Assembly (NCBI GenBank): GCA_963971425.1
Contig: OZ020518.1
Span: 15,380,990-15,444,989, forward strand
Direction: 5' to 3'
Length of the DNA stretch: 64,000 nt
From: Bryoerythrophyllum caledonicum
Taxonomy: Eukaryota > Streptophyta > Bryopsida > Pottiales > Pottiaceae
Below the pieces are notes generated by a model. It made no database searches. It saw only the letters and a program-made list of their open reading frames with translations, and was not told the DNA's origin. Of the stretch, positions 59,969-64,000 are shown piece after piece. Both the position numbers and the translations under genes were made by a program. How positions within the stretch are numbered: position 1 is the stretch's first letter; the number at the start of each line of letters is the position of its first letter.

Positions 59969-62900
59969 TAGAACCAAAATCTTAAATTTTTTGACCAAAA
60001 AACTCTTTTGGTACCTTGCCCGATAGCATGTGAAAATATTTGACTTGTTTCAAATTGGAAAGACTACAATAGCTATTTGACCTCCAACATTCTTGAAATT
60101 TTTAGAATAAAGACAAGATTCATTTTGTAACAATCTTGTACAAAATATTCCTTTCCTTTTGCACAACATCTACTTACTAGTAGAAGTAAATAGCATAATT
60201 TGGAAATGCTTAAAGTCCAACATATTGAATTCCTAATACCATACATTTGAAACTACAAGTCTAAATTTGTGCAAGAAAATTATATTGCCATACACCATCA
60301 ATAGAAGTCTTTTAGAAAGTTTTATAGTGCTATAAACCATCAAAAGAAAATTATAATGCCATAAAGATGTGACATAGTAGAAGTTTTATGGAAAGTTTTA
60401 TGTCCCATGTTCATGGAAAATCTAAAAAGTTTGTATTAAAGATTGACATCATAGGAACGTTCCCAAAGTGACAAAAATCCTTCAGACGACAATTTCTTCT
60501 TTTAAAGTTCAAGTGAAACTTTATTTGTACAAAAAGAGGATTCATATTTGTTTGATTGAGAGTGAATCTTAGTACATCTAAAAATGTATTTGTGTAAGTA
60601 ATCCTAGAAACACATTCATGAACTCGTTCTACTCCCTAAAGAATCATGCATTTACACATGTGCCTTTTGAAAATTAAGGTGAATTTCTATGGTATGAATT
60701 TCAACATGATTTTTAAGAATTAATTTGAAGATGAATAGTTGTAAGGATTGTTTGAATATAGAATTTATTCTTCTACTAAACCTTTGAAAAATAATATGAT
60801 GAATATGTATTTAGGCAAGAAATTTGGATTGAGTCATAAGCACGGTTTTGATGAATTTATGCATTGATTCATGAAAGAAGAATTTTCTTATATATGTGTA
60901 TATGTATATATATATGTGTATATATGTGCATATATATATTTATATGACAGCCTTCATACTTATCAATGGTAATTGTGTGAAATGTCAAATCACTTTTATT
61001 TTCTTCAGAATCTTGATTTGGGTTGAATTAATGGAAATGGATAACAACAAATCACTTTCATTTACTACAAACTCACATTGAAGGAAAGTGTAGCAAGCTG
61101 TTGTGATTGATGGCTTCTCTTTATTTTATGTAATTAAAATCAACCTTGAATACCTCTACTCTTCTATCTCAATCCAAAGACACAAAAGATGGTAAAGATT
61201 CATGGGATAACATGACTTCTCCTTTCTCATATTCAAGAGCCACTAAACTTAGTTCAAAGTTGAGGTCAAACACCACCAAATTCTTCTGTACTTCATAAGG
61301 ACTCCAATTGAGATACCACCAAGGTTTTCCACATCTAAAAGCACAAGAGTAAAAAATTATTACTATCATTAATTAAAGTTGAATATTGTATTAAACTTTT
61401 GGATGACTTTACAAAGAACATCTATACTTTTGAATAAGTACAATTAACCTTAAGTTAGGATGGTTATTACAAAGAAATCACAACTTCTACAACTGTAGAC
61501 AAATGCCTATCAAAGCACATCCGCATATGCATACGAAGTTAGTTTTATTATTTAAGTGAATAATGTCTTTTCCTGAACAAACCCAATTTGGGATATACTA
61601 TAAGAAATCAGAGAAATAAAGAAGCCTAAGGGGCGCGAGCAAATCTGCAAAAAGCCTATACACAACAAGAGCAATGATAACTCATAAGGGACAAAAAAAC
61701 AATAAACAAGCAAAGAGCAAGGAAGTAAAACAAGAAAACCCCAAGCAATAAGAGAGATTACAAATAGGCTCAAGAGGAAAAAGCGTCAATCAAGCTCACG
61801 AGAAGAAGAATATTCCTCAGAATGATTGGAAGAGGAGTGCCACATGAGGGGAAGAACCTTGCGTGTGTCAATAAGAACTTGACGACTTGCTTGTTGAAGA
61901 TGATAAATGTCTTGAGAGGGAAGAGTGTCATGAGAGGAGCATGACAAAGGAATGAGACCTGGACTAGGTTCTAATTAGCCGAAGAAGATATCTACCCTTG
62001 AGAATTACTAACCCAAAAATTGGCCTGATTGTGAAAGTAGATGTCTTCTAAATCAACAATTGATGTGCGATATAAATCATACACCTAAGAATCATATACC
62101 TCATAATCATTGTAGTTCTTGCAACTTCTAATGCACAATCTCATGCATTGACGTCACCAAATCTCCCATTTCCACTCAGTCAAGGATCCTTTCGTAATTG
62201 CACATAGGGTTCCACACGGCATGACTCTTGATGTTTTAGAAGCAAAGAATCACCTACACATGAAAGACAAGATTGAAGAGCTTGGTGCATATAATATTGT
62301 ATACCTCTAGAGTGTAAAAATAAGGCAGACATTAACAAAACCGAGGATAGTGGATGTTGGATACATGGCATATGTTGATAAGAGCATGGAATGTAAATGA
62401 CTAAGTTTCTAGAAAAGGAAAAGAAAAGCCAATGAGCACAAAAGCAACTCAATAAATTGAACAATGTGTTAATAATACATGGTCCATTCATTCAATTAGT
62501 CAACTACAGGTATCTCAAAGTTATCATTCCTTACACAAAAATCTTAGATCTTGAAGATTTGAGCTTTCCCACCCAACCTATTTTGATTCTACAACCAAAC
62601 CTGGTTGCAATAACCTTTCATTCTGTTTTCTATATCTCTCCTCTTCCCACTTTTGAAGATGTAATTGACTTTTCCTAACAACACCTGAGTTACTCGAGAG
62701 AATTTCCATTATCTCTGGAAAAAGAGGTCTCTTTGAACAATCCGCATCCCAACATCTATTCAACAAGTCCTTCATCCAACTATCCACATATTTTGGAATC
62801 CTCGGTCGATTTCCACGGAGTACTAGATCATGATCAATTGTATCGTGACCTTGAAAAGGAAGTTTCCCTGTCAAGACCTCATAGCACGTCATTCCGTAGC

Positions 62901-63140
62901 TGTACACATCTACTTCTTTTGAGAACACCTTTATATCCTCACTTGCAACCTTATTCTTTAGAGCTTGTAATATCTCTGGGGCCATGAAAAATCCAGTTCC
63001 CACAACTCCAATGGAACACTCAAAATCTGCAACATAATACTTTGGAAGGAATTCGTCTTCCTTAGAAACCAAAACATTGGATGCTTTGAGGTCCCTATGA
63101 AGAATGTCATGGCTATGCAACCAATCCATGCCAAGTGCAA
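59969..63140. repeat. segmental duplication of kinase 3' region, copy 2
   Basis: Mate of 50158-53580. Includes the downstream flank of the intact kinase and its C-terminal half. Confidence 0.88.
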
Positions 63141-63939
63141 TACGAAACATGATCCTTTCTACTTCAGCTTTTGAAAATGGTCCATAATGCCATCTAAAAC
63201 GCAACATAGCACAATCAATCCGGCTGCGCAAATCTTCATGCTCTTTTACCATTAGGAAAGCAAATCTACCATCATCCAACAATGTTCCACAGTGTACATC
63301 ACACACTAATTGCGTTGGTGGAGGGTGACCAAGCTCATAAGAATCCACACGCTTTGCCCACCATTGCAAGTACCCAAGAGGCCATTGAGCTTGTAATTCA
63401 TGCAATCGGGTGCCCTTTTTAAACACCTTGAGCACCCACTCAAATCCCTCTTTCCGAAGTAACTCATTCATCTTTGGATTCCTCCAAATGACCTTGGCAT
63501 GAAAGAGCTCAGCTTGTCCCCCCTCCGCAAACTTCTCCTCCACCACCAACTCACCAGCACTTTCCCAATGCAAGGCATATCCGAAAGTCTTAAAGAACTG
63601 ACCCCAAGTGGCATGGGATTGCAATTTCTCAAACACTTGCCTGTTCTCTTGCGCCACTTCCTCATCGTCAAGGTCCGACTCACGCTCCGTGAGCTGGCTC
63701 CAGTGCACCTTGGACCGCTCAATCCGGTCCAGAGCATCACTCCTCAGCTTCCCACTCCTTGTGGCAACCTGGGAGCTCACCTTGTCGTCACATCTCACAA
63801 GGGCATGATCGGAGCTACTTCCTCGCTCACCTCCAAAATCACGAAGCACAGGCTCATCGTGTCCACCCTCAACGATGCGACCCTTCCCAGAGCCAGAAAC
63901 AACTCCCGAGTGGCGGATGCATGCGCATGTATTCCCCAT
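62578..63939 (-). CDS. acylated protein kinase with DFE in place of DFG
   Basis: Intronless, 453 aa. The start is the ATG at 63939 (MGNTCACIR); the codon before it is GTG. Gly2 with Cys5 and Cys7 suggests N-myristoylation and palmitoylation, hence membrane location. Residues ~10-110 are polar linker. Kinase domain: FAEGGQAELFHAK (glycine loop, ~137-149), EWVLKVF (ATP-binding Lys ~171), HRDLKASN (catalytic Asp ~283), VADFECS (~303-309), GTGFFMAPE (~315-322), and CWDADCSKRPLFPEI (~397-410). The metal-binding motif reads DFE instead of DFG, but the Asp is kept, so activity is possible. The domain most resembles the plant TKL group; substrate unknown. A basic coiled tail (LHLQKWEEERYRKQ) follows. 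A truncated paralogue lies at 53106-53585. Confidence 0.88.
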   Translation of the reverse strand: MGNTCACIRHSGVVSGSGKGRIVEGGHDEPVLRDFGGERGSSSDHALVRCDDKVSSQVATRSGKLRSDALDRIERSKVHWSQLTERESDLDDEEVAQENRQVFEKLQSHATWGQFFKTFGYALHWESAGELVVEEKFAEGGQAELFHAKVIWRNPKMNELLRKEGFEWVLKVFKKGTRLHELQAQWPLGYLQWWAKRVDSYELGHPPPTQLVCDVHCGTLLDDGRFAFLMVKEHEDLRSRIDCAMLRFRWHYGPFSKAEVERIMFRIALGMDWLHSHDILHRDLKASNVLVSKEDEFLPKYYVADFECSIGVVGTGFFMAPEILQALKNKVASEDIKVFSKEVDVYSYGMTCYEVLTGKLPFQGHDTIDHDLVLRGNRPRIPKYVDSWMKDLLNRCWDADCSKRPLFPEIMEILSSNSGVVRKSQLHLQKWEEERYRKQNERLLQPGLVVESK

Positions 63940-64000
63940 CACTCCCCAACAGAATGCAACCCCTCGCTTTCTAGTTTCGGCTCGTCTGCAACCCCAACCT

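Overview
The window reads as nuclear DNA of a land plant, most likely a bryophyte (moss) and possibly a lycophyte. The main gene is a plant-only Kelch-phosphatase of the BSL family with 19 GT-AG introns. A plant DUF1677 protein and an acylated plant-type kinase are also present. The transposons fit a non-seed plant: a DD34E Tc1-like element and a DUF7869-type transposase-like gene are not typical of flowering plants. The species call is inference; the gene calls rest on motifs read from the translations.

Layout. 1-2.3 kb holds an unrecognised coiled-coil coding relic. 3.8-6.2 kb is a decayed Tc1/mariner element with ~235-bp terminal inverted repeats. 6.8-8.4 kb carries a Tourist-like MITE and a TTAA-flanked element. 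8.9-11.2 kb holds the single-exon DUF1677 gene (minus strand). 11.2-17.1 kb is packed with short inverted-repeat elements, four of them bounded by TTAA with CCC-type ends. 17.6-25.9 kb is the intact BSL gene (minus strand, 20 coding exons, 999 aa), preceded by a GA-rich leader and a 23-bp minisatellite. 27.9-34 kb is a graveyard: a Ty3/gypsy gag fossil, a Helitron Rep fragment, a foldback array with a long hairpin at its centre, and a tandemly repeated unrecognised coding relic.

34.4-49.7 kb looks like one large DNA element. It has tandem subterminal repeats carrying GCCGAC palindromes at both ends and two divergent genes, one of them a DUF7869-type transposase-like gene. A complete-looking Ty1/copia fossil with two 175-bp LTRs is nested inside that gene.

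50-64 kb is a mosaic of segmental duplications. A kinase gene at 62.6-63.9 kb is intact. A second copy of its 3' half and downstream flank lies at 50.2-53.6 kb. The promoter and first exon of BSL, 30 kb away, are duplicated at 55.0-56.5 kb upstream of, and in the same orientation as, the kinase fragment.

Only three genes look functional: DUF1677, BSL and the kinase. No tRNA, rRNA or CRISPR array was seen.
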